NCBI RefSeq assembly: GCF_030348765.1
Contig: NZ_JAUCEU010000007.1
Span: 1,420,501 to 1,484,500, forward strand
Source of the DNA: Neobacillus sp. CF12
Lineage (GTDB): Bacteria > Bacillota > Bacilli > Bacillales > Cytobacillaceae
Length of the DNA: 64,000 nucleotides
Direction of reading: 5' to 3'
The notes under the pieces are model-generated. The model was not told the origin of the DNA. It made no database searches and saw only the letters and a program-made list of their open reading frames with translations. Positions 19,341 to 29,406 of this stretch are shown here, piece by piece. The stretch's first letter is position 1, and each line of letters begins with the position of its first letter. A program made the position numbers and the translations under genes.

Positions 19341-20486
19341 CTATAAAATCTCCTTAAACATGGCAATAACTTCTTCTTTTGTAGGCTGGAATGGATTTCC
19401 TGGTGCACAGGCATCGTTAAGTGAATTAACAGCCAATTTTTCCAAATCTACTTCATTTACCCCTAACTCTGCAAGTTTACTAGGGATGCCAACTTCCTTT
19501 GATAGTGCTTTAATCGCATCAATTACCTCTTCTGCACATTGCTCATCTGATTTTCCATCCACATTAAGTCCAGCAGCTTTCGCAATGGCGCGGAATTTCC
19601 GAGGATCGCGTTTAGCATTTTCTCTTTCGACAATTGGAAGAAGCATTGCATTACAAACACCATGAGGCAAATCATACACACCGCCAAGCTGGTGTGCCAT
19701 TGCATGAACAAAACCAAGACCAGTATTGTTAAAGGCAATACCGCCTAAGAACATCACATAGGTCATTTGTTCACGTGCTTCAATATCATGTCCATTTTTA
19801 ACTGCACGTGGCAAGTAATTAAAGATGATATCAACTGCTGCTAGTGCAGTAGCATCTGTAACAGCATAGGCCCCTGGAGTAACAATCGCTTCAATTGCAT
19901 GCGTTAAAGCGTCCATTCCTGTTGCTGCTGTTAAGGCAGCAGGCTTATCGACCATTAATTCTGGATCATTAACAGCGATGGTTACTAAGCTATTTTTATC
20001 TACCATTACCATTTTTACTTCACGTTCTTTATCGGTTATTACATAGTTAATCGTGAATTCACTAGAAGTACCTGCAGTGGTATTAACGGCTATAATTGGG
20101 ATTGATTTATTTTTCGTTTTACCTACTCCCTCGTAGTCACGCAGGTCCCCACCATTTGTAACATAAAGTCCAACTGCCTTGGCTGTATCCTGTGGTGAAC
20201 CTCCGCCTACAGATACAAGAACATCACATTCATTGGTTTTAAATACATCTACACCAGCATAAACATTTTCAATGGTTGGATTAGGCTTAACATCATCATA
20301 AACGATATATTCCAGATTAATAGAATCTAATTCAGCAAGCACCTTTCCTGCTACACCAGTTTGGTTTAAAAATTTGTCTGTAACCACCATTGCTTTTTTA
20401 AATCCTAGTTCACTTACTAATGGAGCTAATTTCTTTAAGCAGCCTCTGCCAAACAAATTTGTACTTGGAACGTAATAAACACTCAT
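19341..20486 (-). CDS. fucO: Iron-type alcohol dehydrogenase, probable lactaldehyde reductase
   Basis: A 381-residue group III (Fe-ADH) dehydrogenase. The NAD-binding segment is GGGSPQD (94-100), and the metal ligands are D192 and H196 (MDALTHAIEA), H261 (FVHAMAHQLGG) and H275 (LPHG). The family also includes Bacillus methanol and butanol dehydrogenases, which look much like it. Because it follows rhaD by 100 bp on the same strand, reduction of L-lactaldehyde to 1,2-propanediol is the most likely role. It would work when oxygen or NAD is limiting, in parallel with RhaW. A good GGAGGAAG site precedes the ATG. Confidence 0.8.
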   Translation of the reverse strand: MSVYYVPSTNLFGRGCLKKLAPLVSELGFKKAMVVTDKFLNQTGVAGKVLAELDSINLEYIVYDDVKPNPTIENVYAGVDVFKTNECDVLVSVGGGSPQDTAKAVGLYVTNGGDLRDYEGVGKTKNKSIPIIAVNTTAGTSSEFTINYVITDKEREVKMVMVDKNSLVTIAVNDPELMVDKPAALTAATGMDALTHAIEAIVTPGAYAVTDATALAAVDIIFNYLPRAVKNGHDIEAREQMTYVMFLGGIAFNNTGLGFVHAMAHQLGGVYDLPHGVCNAMLLPIVERENAKRDPRKFRAIAKAAGLNVDGKSDEQCAEEVIDAIKALSKEVGIPSKLAELGVNEVDLEKLAVNSLNDACAPGNPFQPTKEEVIAMFKEIL

Positions 20487-20586
20487 TCTTCTTCCTCCTT
20501 AAGTTTGTTCACTATTTCACAATTTTATTTATAAATGAAGGGACTTGGAAATGTCCCCTCATTTAAATAACAAGATTCTTTTTATG

Positions 20587-21423
20587 TTACAGATTTAGTA
20601 TTCCTTTACGTGGATTAACACCAAATGCATCTGCAAGTTCTTGAAGCTGAGCATCGGTAATGGTTTGCTTTTTACCGCCTTGTGCACATACGATCGTATA
20701 CACTTCAGCTGCTTTTTCAGCCGTTTCGATTAAACCAAAGGTTTCATCTAATGTAGTACCAGCACCGAATATTCCATGATGCGGCCAAAGTACAAGGCGG
20801 ACATCTTCCATTTTTTCTGCAGTGGCTTCACCAATTGCATTTGTGCCTGGAACAATCCATGGAATGATTCCTACACCTTCAGGGAAAACAACAAGACATT
20901 CAGTACACATTTCCCATAAGGTTTTTGTAAAATCTTCTTCCTTTAAACTATGTGTAAAGGACATCGCAATTAAGTTTGTTGCGTGGCAGTGCATAATAAC
21001 GCGATGGTTCTTATCCACTGCTAAGCGCTTCATATGATTCATTAGATGTGTTGGTAATTCGCTCGTTGCAACCCCGCCATCTTCAAAGCCCCATAAGATT
21101 TCATAGCTCTTCCCATCCGCTGAAATGCGAATCAAACCTAGGTTATTCGCAGGATCTCTCTTTACATTCTTGAAGTATTTTCCAGATCCCGTTACGATGA
21201 AATATCGACCCGTTAATGCTGATGCATCAAAGTTCATCGGTACGGTTCTTTTAATATCATCAACATTTAAATATGGAAGAACTTCATATTCATTTAATAA
21301 ATAACTGATATTCCCGCCATTGCGTTCATCCCAGCCTAAGCGGTATAAGTTAGACGTCGTTTCCAACATTTCTTGTAAAAATGGAGCAACATAGATTGCA
21401 TCTTTAATCATGGTCATACTCAT
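20587..21423 (-). CDS. rhaD: L-rhamnulose-1-phosphate aldolase (class II, zinc)
   Basis: A cytoplasmic aldolase of 278 residues that splits L-rhamnulose-1-phosphate into dihydroxyacetone phosphate and L-lactaldehyde. The zinc ligands are visible as H145 and H147 (HCHATN) and H215 (WPHHG), with the catalytic Glu in SELPTH (122). The length matches E. coli RhaD. GGAGAG lies ahead of the ATG. It is the first gene of a rhaD-fucO unit behind a promoter with T-rich repeats like those at the other rhamnose genes. A second, fused aldolase (RhaEW) is encoded at 48.7-50.7 kb. Confidence 0.93.
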   Translation of the reverse strand: MSMTMIKDAIYVAPFLQEMLETTSNLYRLGWDERNGGNISYLLNEYEVLPYLNVDDIKRTVPMNFDASALTGRYFIVTGSGKYFKNVKRDPANNLGLIRISADGKSYEILWGFEDGGVATSELPTHLMNHMKRLAVDKNHRVIMHCHATNLIAMSFTHSLKEEDFTKTLWEMCTECLVVFPEGVGIIPWIVPGTNAIGEATAEKMEDVRLVLWPHHGIFGAGTTLDETFGLIETAEKAAEVYTIVCAQGGKKQTITDAQLQELADAFGVNPRKGILNL

Positions 21424-21513
21424 TTTGAATTCTCTCCTCTTATTGGAACTTATTTATTTTGAACAAAGTTTGGTTTTATATTAATTAGTTTTTGTTTTGT
21501 TCTTTACAATGTA

Positions 21514-21542
21514 ATCATACCGCGAAAACAAACATAAATCAA
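21514..21542 (-). promoter_or_regulatory. Promoter of rhaD-fucO with RhaR-like repeats
   Basis: On the minus strand TTGATT (plus 21537-21542), a 17-base spacer and TATGAT (plus 21514-21519). The spacer and flanks carry ATGTTTGTTTT, and a copy of TTTTTGTTTACTTTTGTTTT lies upstream at 21561-21580. These T-rich repeats recur ahead of rhaR, rhaEW, lutA and the GH3 gene. Confidence 0.55.
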
Positions 21543-21720
21543 CATAAAAACATACAGTTATTTTTGTTTACTTTTGTTTTATTAACATATTTGTCACAAT
21601 TGCATCTGTTTTCCTTTGTTTCATTAACAGCTTGGACACAATTTGATAGATGTTCTTCTTTTTAAACAAAAGCTTTGTTAAATTTCATTGTTGATAATTA
21701 GTACAACGGTATAAAAGGTC

Positions 21721-21925
21721 GATGAAAGACAAATCCGGAGAATTCCCAATGAGATTAGTCCTTCATAAGCGTGATGAAAGACAAATCCGGTGAGTTCCCA
21801 GTGAGATTAGTCCTTCATAAGCGTGATGAAAGACAAATCCGGAGAGTTCCCAGTGAGATTAGTCCTTCATAAGCATGATGAAAGACTAATCAGAAGATTA
21901 CTCTTTGAGTTTAGTCCTTCATAAG
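21721..21925. repeat. Tandem repeat array, four units with a 52-bp period
   Basis: Units start with GATGAAAGAC at 21721, 21773, 21825 and 21877. The first three are almost identical; the fourth has diverged in the middle. Each junction reads GTCCTTCAT, a 7-nt loop, ATGAAAGAC, an imperfect hairpin. The same array also pairs ATGAAAGACAAATC with GATTAGTCCTTCAT within a unit. There is no coding potential. It occupies the space between the rhaD promoter and the esterase terminator. Confidence 0.9.
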
Positions 21926-21979
21926 GATTTCCGTGAGAAAAATCAACATCTGTCTTTAACAAAGCCTAGGCAAAAAAAA

Positions 21980-21997
21980 CAGACCATTTACGGTCTG
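21980..21997 (-). terminator. Terminator after the esterase gene
   Basis: CAGACC (21980-21985) and GGTCTG (21992-21997), followed on the minus strand by TTTTTTTTGCC. It ends the GH3-esterase unit. Confidence 0.85.
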
Positions 21998-22013
21998 CTA
22001 TTAATCTATTTCT

Positions 22014-23129
22014 CTATAATGTTTTTATAGCATTGGCAATTTCAATACACAGATCCTCGGCTTGTGGGAGATGCCCTAATTTATCAATAAAGGCGTGGGT
22101 CATTCCATTGTATCGAATACATGTGGTTTCTACGCCCGCTTCCATTAGCTGTTTCGCATAGAACTCTGTATGTATACGCAAACCGTCAAATTCTGCCCCT
22201 ATTAAAAGTGCCTTTGGAAGTCCTGCATGGGATTCTGCAAGCATTGGACTTACGTATGGATTATAAATATCTTCCTCATTAGAAATGTATGCTCCTAAAA
22301 ATAAGCTTTCTTCCATTTTTGATGGTCTTCCAAGTGAAAGTAATCCATTTTTGATAATGTCTTTGTGCTCTTCAGACACTTCAAAGAAATCTTCGCTCCA
22401 CTCATATCCTTCTACTTTTGCATCTGCCATCGTTACGGCTGGATAAATGAGTACCTGCATCGCAATCTTTGGTGTTCCTTCATCTTTAGCTTTTAAACAG
22501 ACTGCTGCTGCATAATTCCCTCCAGCACTATCTCCGCCGACAGAAATTTTGTCTGGGTCAATACCGTAGCTTTTCGCATGATCGTAAACATGTTTTACTG
22601 CATAGTAATTATCATTTAATCCATTTGGAAATGGCTTTTCGGGCGCTAAGGAATAATCGACATTAAAGACTACCGCATCTGCTAACTCAGCAATTAATTT
22701 GCAGACATTTTCTACCGTGTAGACGGTTCCCCCGATCCAACCGCCTCCATGAAAAAATACGAGAGCATGGCGTTTACGATTCTTTTCAGATTTCCTCGGG
22801 TAGTATCGCCACAATCCAACTGTATTTCCACTGTCAGTTATTTCTTCATATTTTGTATGGATTTCCACTGTATTTAAATTATAATTAGGAAACCCCATGT
22901 TTTCCCTCATAATAGGAACTAAAACTTCCATTGGCGGTAAAGATGCAGGTACCTCTTGTTTTGATTTTCCCGCCCAGTGATCCCCTATAATACTTAATTC
23001 TATCGGATCAAGATATCCTGGTCTCTCTTCTCCAGGAATTGGCTTAAGGATAATGGGAACGCCATTATTTTCAATAATGGAAGTACCATTTTGAAGCTTT
23101 TCGATTGCATTTGCATCATATTTACGCAT
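22014..23129 (-). CDS. Alpha/beta-hydrolase esterase (HSL type)
   Basis: A cytoplasmic carboxylesterase of 371 residues. HGGGW is the oxyanion-hole motif of the hormone-sensitive-lipase family; the nucleophile is in GGDSAGGNYA, the acid in AEFDGL and the His in MTHAF. There is no signal peptide. AGGAG lies nine bases ahead of MRKYDANA, so I use that start rather than the upstream ATG. It follows the GH3 gene by 30 bp and shares its operon. Removing acetyl or other ester groups from imported plant oligosaccharides is a fair guess. Confidence 0.85.
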   Translation of the reverse strand: MRKYDANAIEKLQNGTSIIENNGVPIILKPIPGEERPGYLDPIELSIIGDHWAGKSKQEVPASLPPMEVLVPIMRENMGFPNYNLNTVEIHTKYEEITDSGNTVGLWRYYPRKSEKNRKRHALVFFHGGGWIGGTVYTVENVCKLIAELADAVVFNVDYSLAPEKPFPNGLNDNYYAVKHVYDHAKSYGIDPDKISVGGDSAGGNYAAAVCLKAKDEGTPKIAMQVLIYPAVTMADAKVEGYEWSEDFFEVSEEHKDIIKNGLLSLGRPSKMEESLFLGAYISNEEDIYNPYVSPMLAESHAGLPKALLIGAEFDGLRIHTEFYAKQLMEAGVETTCIRYNGMTHAFIDKLGHLPQAEDLCIEIANAIKTL

Positions 23130-23159
23130 GTAAAACAACTCCTATAGTCGAATTAGACA

Positions 23160-25382
23160 TTATTTCACTAATAACCTTGCGTATTTTTTTACGCGATCAT
23201 CTTTAATAACACCATTCCAATCGAGGCCAAATGCAAAGTCATACACGTTTCCTACAGAGTCAACATGGCATTCCATATCATGTGCCACATCCTCCAATTG
23301 CGTTTCAACAGTTTCCATGTTTGCTGGCATTTGGAATGGAAGGAGTGCGGATGGTTCGGCAAGACCGCTAATTAGATCTAAAATAGCCTGGTCTTGCACT
23401 CCAAAATTCACAAGGATTCCATCGACTTCCTTTTCAAATTCATTCACCACAGTTGGATTTGACAGGAGCAATGATACGATGACTGGTTTTCCGTTCATCG
23501 CTTTTTTTGTTTCTAGTACGAGATCTAAATCACATTCGTTATGAGTTTTTACGTTTTTTCCTTTATATGAACGATCTCCGGCCAGGCTTTTTTCTCTAGC
23601 TAATTCCGCCGTATAGGAACGGTACTGAAGACTAATCGGCAAAAATCCATTGCCGCCTGATTCTACATCCTCATAGCTAAAACCAATTCCGGATTCAGGT
23701 CCGGAGATAAAGACGAGTGCAGCATCTGCCTCTGTTGGATTATCCGTTACATTAAAGTATTTTTTGACTAACTCGATATTGACAGGATAATCAGTTCGAT
23801 CAGGAATACGATTCCCAAACCAATCTTTCTTAGAAGGGTAGTAACGTTTCGGAACATAGACTGTTGCTTGCTTTGAAAGAGGCAATAGTTGATTGCTGTT
23901 TTTCAACATGACTACGGATTGCAGTTGAACATGATATCCTTTTTCCATAAACTCCGAATTCCCTACAGTTTGGATAGTTTCTTCAACATCTAGGTATGGA
24001 TTTTCAAACAGCCCGGTACGGAAAATGTTCGTTAGTAAACGGACGGCAGATTGCTCCATACGAGTTCTCATGAACGCTTCCCCATGTTCTTCCACACCCA
24101 TTTGATAGGCTGCTAGAATGGGAGCACTTTCATTATTACCGCCAAATTGATCTACTCCGGCCATTAAAAGTTTATAATGCCGCTCTTCTACCGTGAGATT
24201 TTCTACTCCCCAAGGTTTCCCATCAATAAATAAATCCATTTTCCCCGAGAAATTATGGGTAATGTTCCAGTCTGTACAAACGACTCCATCGTAACCATAT
24301 TTATTCAGAAGAAGGTCTTGAATGAGATACTTATTATACGAGTTACCTACATTTTCACCATTTTTGGGATCCTGATCAACAGAAATCGTATAGTAGGGCA
24401 TAACTGCAGATGCCATCCCTGTTTTTCCTTCCAATTTAAAGGCACCCTCTGTAAATGCTATTAAATGTTCATCAAAGTTATTTCCAGGATAAACTGCATA
24501 CATTCCGGCCCCATAATGTGCATCTCTGCCAGATTCTCCAGAACCGCCGCCTGGCCAATGTTTCACCATGGCATTAACACTGTCATAGCCCCAGCCATCC
24601 GCAATTTCTCTGTCAGCAACTGATTCTTGAAATCCATCTACATACGCACGTGCCATATCTGTAGATAATTGAGAATCCTCACCAAATGTACCGTTGAAAC
24701 GGAACCAGCGTGGATCTGTGGCTATATCAATCTGCGGAGAAAGGGCAGTCGTTAACCCTAATGCTCTGTATTCTTTGGCAGCAATCTCGCCAAATTGTCG
24801 AACATGACATGGATTGAATGTAGCAGCAAGGCCGAGGGTTTCAGGCCACATCGAAATATGGCCGCCGGCCCCTTCATTAAACTCCTTGCTTGAATCGGAA
24901 GAATGCCGCGGGTCAGAACTATTGTTGGCTGGGATCCCAAACCCAACACCTTCCACAAGAGCTTGTACTTCATTATTCCACTTTGCTGCTACTTCAGGGC
25001 TTTGCACACTTGTAAGTAAGACATGACGTAAATGATCCTTCGTTAAAAACTCAATCTGTTGGTCGGAAAGTTCCCATGATTTTGCTCCACTCTCGGAAAA
25101 CGCTTTCCCGCCAAATGTGCTGGCAAAAAAACCGCGGTCGGCCGCAGGAACAGATTGATGTGCACTGTATAACATCAAACCAGCAATCTGTTCAATCGTC
25201 ATTTTAGAAGCTAAATCTTTTGCACGTTCTTTAGGACTTACGCGCCAATCTTCATATTTACTTAGTTGTCCGTCCTTATCCAAATCTTTAAAAAATAGCC
25301 CGTCCTCCTCAATAATGGTTACTCCCGAAGTTTGCGAATAGCCTAAAGTTGGGCCGTTTTCATTTTTAACATAATTAATCAT
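23160..25382 (-). CDS. Glycoside hydrolase family 3, intracellular
   Basis: A 740-residue GH3 enzyme, a class mostly of beta-glucosidases and beta-xylosidases. The (beta/alpha)8 domain has ALSPQIDIATDPRWFRFNGTFGED and the KHWPGGG substrate loop. The likely nucleophile is the Asp in GVVCTDWN (about residue 365), and a C-terminal GH3 domain follows. Near residue 33-44 a calcium-loop-like DLDKDGQLSKYE precedes the catalytic domain, as in many relatives. There is no signal peptide, so it should act on imported oligosaccharides. The specific sugar cannot be read from the sequence. A RhaR-like T-rich motif upstream and position between rhaD and rhaR suggest rhamnose-linked substrates. Confidence 0.88.
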   Translation of the reverse strand: MINYVKNENGPTLGYSQTSGVTIIEEDGLFFKDLDKDGQLSKYEDWRVSPKERAKDLASKMTIEQIAGLMLYSAHQSVPAADRGFFASTFGGKAFSESGAKSWELSDQQIEFLTKDHLRHVLLTSVQSPEVAAKWNNEVQALVEGVGFGIPANNSSDPRHSSDSSKEFNEGAGGHISMWPETLGLAATFNPCHVRQFGEIAAKEYRALGLTTALSPQIDIATDPRWFRFNGTFGEDSQLSTDMARAYVDGFQESVADREIADGWGYDSVNAMVKHWPGGGSGESGRDAHYGAGMYAVYPGNNFDEHLIAFTEGAFKLEGKTGMASAVMPYYTISVDQDPKNGENVGNSYNKYLIQDLLLNKYGYDGVVCTDWNITHNFSGKMDLFIDGKPWGVENLTVEERHYKLLMAGVDQFGGNNESAPILAAYQMGVEEHGEAFMRTRMEQSAVRLLTNIFRTGLFENPYLDVEETIQTVGNSEFMEKGYHVQLQSVVMLKNSNQLLPLSKQATVYVPKRYYPSKKDWFGNRIPDRTDYPVNIELVKKYFNVTDNPTEADAALVFISGPESGIGFSYEDVESGGNGFLPISLQYRSYTAELAREKSLAGDRSYKGKNVKTHNECDLDLVLETKKAMNGKPVIVSLLLSNPTVVNEFEKEVDGILVNFGVQDQAILDLISGLAEPSALLPFQMPANMETVETQLEDVAHDMECHVDSVGNVYDFAFGLDWNGVIKDDRVKKYARLLVK

Positions 25383-25668
25383 CGTTGTTGTCCCTCTCCT
25401 TCATTATAATTCCATTTATAAAAGTATCTGAACACAATTTATAGAAGAATCTAATTATGTTTAGTCTCCAACTTTATCCTAAAGCACTAACATTTATTTA
25501 GCTATTCGAAATACGACTACCTATTTTTGTTTATCTGACTTTTTTAGAGATTCACCCTTGCATTATTACTACTGTGAGGATTTTCTTTGCCAATATATTT
25601 TTTGCATCCTCATTCATGTTGAAAGTGAAAATCAATAGAAAAACAGACCCAAGTAGGTCTGGATTTTT
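25383..25668. promoter_or_regulatory. Intergenic region with a RhaR-like motif ahead of the GH3 gene
   Basis: About 290 bp without a gene. TTTTTGTTTATCTGA at 25524-25538 resembles the T-rich motif at the rhaEW, lutA and rhaD promoters. The far end holds the rhaR terminator. I see no clear -10/-35 pair that I would commit to. Confidence 0.35.
25644..25661 (-). terminator. Terminator after rhaR
   Basis: CAGACC (25644-25649) and GGTCTG (25656-25661) form a short stem; TTTTTCTATTG follows on the minus strand, directly behind the rhaR stop codon. Confidence 0.75.
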
Positions 25669-26430
25669 CTAATTTGCTATTGTCACTTTTATGTTTCTTT
25701 CTTCTAACTGTTTTTTAGTATGTTCATCTATATCCGAATCGGTAATAATAGAGTGGATCTTTGATACAGGAGCAATTTGCGAAAATGCTCGTGTTCCAAA
25801 TTTACTTGAATCGACCATTAGAATGGTTTCATCCGAAATCTCCATCATTTGTTTCTTCAAAAGAGCTTGTGATTCATTAAAATCACTTAGCCCCTTTTCT
25901 AGGTGGACACCCTTACAGGATATAAATGCTTTATTAACGTGATACATTCCCAGCGATCGTTCAGCAAGCGGACCGACAAAGGAAAGAGATTGTGACAATA
26001 ACGTACCACCTGTAGAAATCACTTTAATTTGTTCTTTTTTGCTTAGCTCAATCGCTACTTTAATGGAGTTTGTTAGGACAGTTAACGGAATGTCCTCTAA
26101 TTCCTTTGCTACATACCATGCCGTTGTACTTGCGTCTAACACGATTTGATCGCCAGCCTCAATGGAACGTACAGCTTCTACTGCAATCGCTTTCTTCTCA
26201 GCAGCATTCGTAATTTCTCTTTCTAAATAAGAAGTTTCCCCTTGATCCTTTTCAATACTAACCGCACCACCATGGCTGCGCATTAATAGATTCTCTTTTT
26301 CAAGCTTTTCAAGATCACGACGAATTGTTTCCTCCGTAACAGAAAATATCTTGCTTAGCTCAGTAACACGTATACTTAATTTTTCATTGACGAGTTCAAC
26401 AATCTTTTTATGCCTTTCTGCAACTAGCAT
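25669..26430 (-). CDS. rhaR: DeoR-family repressor of rhamnose genes
   Basis: A 253-residue DeoR regulator. The N-terminal winged helix has RHKKIVELVNEK and TEETIRRDLEKLEKENLLMRSHGGAV; the C-terminal domain is the sugar-phosphate sensor of the DeoR family (VVLDASTTAWYVAKEL, VISTGGTLL, FGTRAF). In B. subtilis the homologous RhaR (YulB) represses the rhamnose operon and is thought to be released by rhamnulose-1-phosphate. Here it lies directly downstream of rhaB-rhaA, separated by a terminator and its own T-rich leader, so it probably regulates itself. Confidence 0.85.
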   Translation of the reverse strand: MLVAERHKKIVELVNEKLSIRVTELSKIFSVTEETIRRDLEKLEKENLLMRSHGGAVSIEKDQGETSYLEREITNAAEKKAIAVEAVRSIEAGDQIVLDASTTAWYVAKELEDIPLTVLTNSIKVAIELSKKEQIKVISTGGTLLSQSLSFVGPLAERSLGMYHVNKAFISCKGVHLEKGLSDFNESQALLKKQMMEISDETILMVDSSKFGTRAFSQIAPVSKIHSIITDSDIDEHTKKQLEERNIKVTIAN

Positions 26431-26463
26431 TTCCTAATCCCCTTCCGAACGACCACACCAATA

Positions 26464-26494
26464 TTTTGTTTTTTGTTGTTTTATGTTTATTTTT
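26464..26494. promoter_or_regulatory. Candidate RhaR operator ahead of rhaR
   Basis: A run of T-rich repeats with TTTTGTTTTTTGTTG and TTATGTTTATTTTT, the same kind of motif as at rhaEW, lutA and rhaD. It overlaps the region where the rhaR promoter must lie. Confidence 0.4.
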
Positions 26495-26556
26495 CTTTTT
26501 TTATATAATAAATATACCATATTTTCTTCTAAACAAACACATTTTCAAAAAAAGAA

Positions 26557-26592
26557 AGACCCAACAGGGGACTTTTATCCCTCATTGAGTCT
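26557..26592 (-). terminator. Terminator between rhaA and rhaR
   Basis: A 15-bp stem (26557-26571 with 26578-26592) with one mismatch and three G-U pairs in the minus-strand RNA. It is followed on that strand by TTTCTTTTTTTG. Confidence 0.75.
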
Positions 26593-26600
26593 TTTTTAAC

Positions 26601-27854
26601 TTATCGCTTAGATAAAACCTCATTCTCATAAGCTTTTACTTCTTCTAACCAAGATTCTCTAACTGGTACGCCCATTTTTTCACAGTAATAATCCCAAACT
26701 GCACCAAATGGATAGGTTTTGAATTCTTCCATTAAAGCAAGTCTTTCTGTGAAGTTGCCTTCTTCCTGAAGCTGCTTTAAATATTCATTTGGTACTAACA
26801 TCGCATAAAGCAAGGCTTTGATCATGTTGCGTGTACCAATTGTCCAAGCTGCAACACGGTTAATACTTGCATCAAAGAAATCTAGTCCGATGATAACGCG
26901 GTCTAAGGCATCGTTACGAACAATCTCTAACGCGATCTCCCTTAATTCATCATCAAGAATAACAACATGGTCACTGTCCCAGCGAACAGGTCTTGAAACG
27001 TGCAACGCAAGTTTCTCACTAAATAAAAGCATAGAAGAGATCTTGTTTGATACTGTTTCTGTTGGATGATAGTGACCTGTATCTAGTAAGCATAATTTAT
27101 CGTTTTTCATTGCATAGTTTAGATAAAACTCGTGTGAACCAACTACATATGATTCAGAACCAATACCAAATACTTTACTTTCAACAGCGTCAAGGTTATA
27201 TCTTTCATCCGTTTCAACTGCAAAGATTTTATCCAATGATTCTTTTAATCTTTTTCTCGGAGTTAGACGGTCACTTGGGATATCCTTGTAGCCATCTGGA
27301 ACCCAAATGTTTGTTAATGCTGGTGTACCAAGCTCTTTTCCGAAATACTCTCCTATTTTACGGCTGCCAATACAGTGATTAATCCAGAATTCACGAATTT
27401 CTTCGTTTGGATGTGAAAGTGTCAAACCATCCGCAGCCTTTGGATGTGAGAATAATGTTGGATTATAATCCAAGCCAAGACCGTTTTCCTTTGCCCACTT
27501 TACCCAGTTTTCAAAATGCTTTGGTTCAAGTTGATCTCTTTCAACCACTTCACCATTTGTTTCTGCGTATATCGCATGTAAATTAACTCTGTGCTTACCA
27601 GGGATTAGTGATAGAGCCTTCTCTAAATCACTTCTTAATTCTTCAGCAGTAGTCGCTTTACCAGGATAATTCCCCGTTACATCAATACCACCTGATAATT
27701 CGTTTTGGTTTACTTCGAATCCAGCAACATCATCGCCCTGCCAGCAATGAATGGAAATCGGTACGTTCTTTAGCTTTTCTACTACTTCATCAACGTCTAC
27801 TCCCCATTTAGCATACGCTTGTTTCGCAAGTTCAAAATTTTCTTTAATAGACAT
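26601..27854 (-). CDS. rhaA: L-rhamnose isomerase
   Basis: A 417-residue cytoplasmic isomerase converting L-rhamnose to L-rhamnulose; length and sequence fit the RhaA family throughout. Marks are [14 protein letters not shown] near the N-terminus, [23 protein letters not shown], the metal-site segment [12 protein letters not shown] and VRWDSDHVV further on. GGAAGG precedes the ATG, 17 bp behind the rhaB stop codon, so rhaB and rhaA form one operon. Confidence 0.95.
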   Translation of the reverse strand: MSIKENFELAKQAYAKWGVDVDEVVEKLKNVPISIHCWQGDDVAGFEVNQNELSGGIDVTGNYPGKATTAEELRSDLEKALSLIPGKHRVNLHAIYAETNGEVVERDQLEPKHFENWVKWAKENGLGLDYNPTLFSHPKAADGLTLSHPNEEIREFWINHCIGSRKIGEYFGKELGTPALTNIWVPDGYKDIPSDRLTPRKRLKESLDKIFAVETDERYNLDAVESKVFGIGSESYVVGSHEFYLNYAMKNDKLCLLDTGHYHPTETVSNKISSMLLFSEKLALHVSRPVRWDSDHVVILDDELREIALEIVRNDALDRVIIGLDFFDASINRVAAWTIGTRNMIKALLYAMLVPNEYLKQLQEEGNFTERLALMEEFKTYPFGAVWDYYCEKMGVPVRESWLEEVKAYENEVLSKR

Positions 27855-27871
27855 GTTTATTCTTCCTTCCT

Positions 27872-29293
27872 TTAATTAGCTGATATATGTTGAGCTGGTA
27901 GATATTTTTTTACTTCAAATGAATCTTTAATAATCGAACGTGCTTGTTTGATATCACTGATTTCTCCTAAAGCCATTAATTGAGCTGCAATGTTTCCAAT
28001 TGCAGTCGCTTCAACAGGTCCAGCAAATACTTCTTTATTTGTTACATCGGAAATTAACTGGTTAAGCATTTCATTTTGACAGCCGCCGCCAATGACATTA
28101 ATTTTTTCAAATTTCTTTTCAAAAATCTCTTCAATTTCTGTTACTGTTTCTTGGTAGCTTACTGCTAAACTTTCAAACACACATTTCGCCACTTCACCAG
28201 GTGTGCTTGGAACAGGCTGTCCGGTTTCAATGCAATAATTCATAATTTCATCAATCATGTTGTCAGGCTTGAGGAAACGGTCATCATTAACATTGACAAT
28301 TGCCTTATAATCCTTTTCTTCTCTTGCTAAATCTACTAATTCTGCAAAGGAGTACTCATCATTGTAGTTTCGCTTTACTTCTTGGATCATCCAAAGACCC
28401 ATGATATTTTTTAGGAAACGGTATTGATAATCGATTCCGCCTTCATTCGTGAAATTATAGTCTAATGCTTTTGTTATACAGATTGGAAAATAATTCTCTG
28501 TCCCCATTAATGACCATGTACCAGAACTAATATAAATGGTTTCATCCTCTTCTGGTACGGAGATAACAGCTGAACCAGTATCATGGGTTGCCGGAAGAAT
28601 TACCTGTAAATCAAAACCAAGTTCAGACACTAGTTCTTCTTTTAAGGTTCCAAGAACTGTTTTTGGTGTTTTAATCTCCTGAAACATCTCTTTATTAATA
28701 CCTAGTACCTCTAACAACTGCTGATCCCATTTTTTTGTAAATGCATTTACCAGCTGTGTAGATGTTGCATTGGTGTATTCATTTGCTTTTTTACCAGTAA
28801 GTAAATAATTGAAATAATCCGGAATCATCAAGAATGATTTTGCTTTTTCTAGGATTTCAGGATTATTTTTTTTAATAGAAAATAATTGATAGATTGTATT
28901 AAACTTTTGGAACTGAATACCGGTTTCGAGGTAAAGTCTTTCTTTTGAAAAAAGTTCAAATACCTCTTCCATCATCCCATCTGTCCGAGGGTCACGATAG
29001 GAAACCGCCTCAGTTAATGGCTCATCATTTTCATCCAATAACAAAAAGTCAACGGCCCATGTATCAATTCCAATGCTGTCTGGCTTTATGCCCATTTCCT
29101 TGCACTTTTTCAGTCCAATTTTGATTTCTTGAAAAAGTTTATCAGCTTCCCAGCAAAAGGAATTCCCTTTTTTCACAATTTTGTTTTCAAAGCGATGAAT
29201 TTCATCTAGTTTTAATAGACCATCTTCAAGATATCCTAAAATAAGTCTTCCACTTGATGCACCGATATCGACGGCTATACTGTATTTTGTCAT
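27872..29293 (-). CDS. rhaB: L-rhamnulokinase (FGGY family)
   Basis: A 473-residue sugar kinase that phosphorylates L-rhamnulose at O-1. N-terminal [14 protein letters not shown] is the phosphate-binding segment, [16 protein letters not shown] is typical of RhaB, and the C-terminal half has ATHDTGSAV and [15 protein letters not shown] start at MTKYSIAV because GGAAAGG lies eight bases ahead; a GTG and ATG just upstream overlap the ribosome site. A cre box lies immediately upstream and rhaA follows by 17 bp. Confidence 0.93.
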   Translation of the reverse strand: MTKYSIAVDIGASSGRLILGYLEDGLLKLDEIHRFENKIVKKGNSFCWEADKLFQEIKIGLKKCKEMGIKPDSIGIDTWAVDFLLLDENDEPLTEAVSYRDPRTDGMMEEVFELFSKERLYLETGIQFQKFNTIYQLFSIKKNNPEILEKAKSFLMIPDYFNYLLTGKKANEYTNATSTQLVNAFTKKWDQQLLEVLGINKEMFQEIKTPKTVLGTLKEELVSELGFDLQVILPATHDTGSAVISVPEEDETIYISSGTWSLMGTENYFPICITKALDYNFTNEGGIDYQYRFLKNIMGLWMIQEVKRNYNDEYSFAELVDLAREEKDYKAIVNVNDDRFLKPDNMIDEIMNYCIETGQPVPSTPGEVAKCVFESLAVSYQETVTEIEEIFEKKFEKINVIGGGCQNEMLNQLISDVTNKEVFAGPVEATAIGNIAAQLMALGEISDIKQARSIIKDSFEVKKYLPAQHISAN

Positions 29294-29309
29294 TAACATC
29301 ACCTTTCCG

Positions 29310-29324
29310 TTGGAAACGCTTACT
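29310..29324. promoter_or_regulatory. cre (CcpA) site ahead of rhaB-rhaA
   Basis: TTGGAAACGCTTACT fits the full cre consensus WTGNAANCGNWNNCW without a mismatch. It sits in the leader, just ahead of the rhaB ribosome site, where CcpA would block transcription. Confidence 0.75.
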
Positions 29325-29406
29325 GATATCTCTATTTTACTAGAATAATATGATTTTCCTATAACGTGATTCGACTAATTTATTGTCCTTATTTGCACAA
29401 AAAACA

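Noticed and set aside
21721..21925. The 52-bp array as a CRISPR array
   Set aside because: Units are adjacent and nearly identical over their whole length, with no unique spacers, and no cas genes are present.
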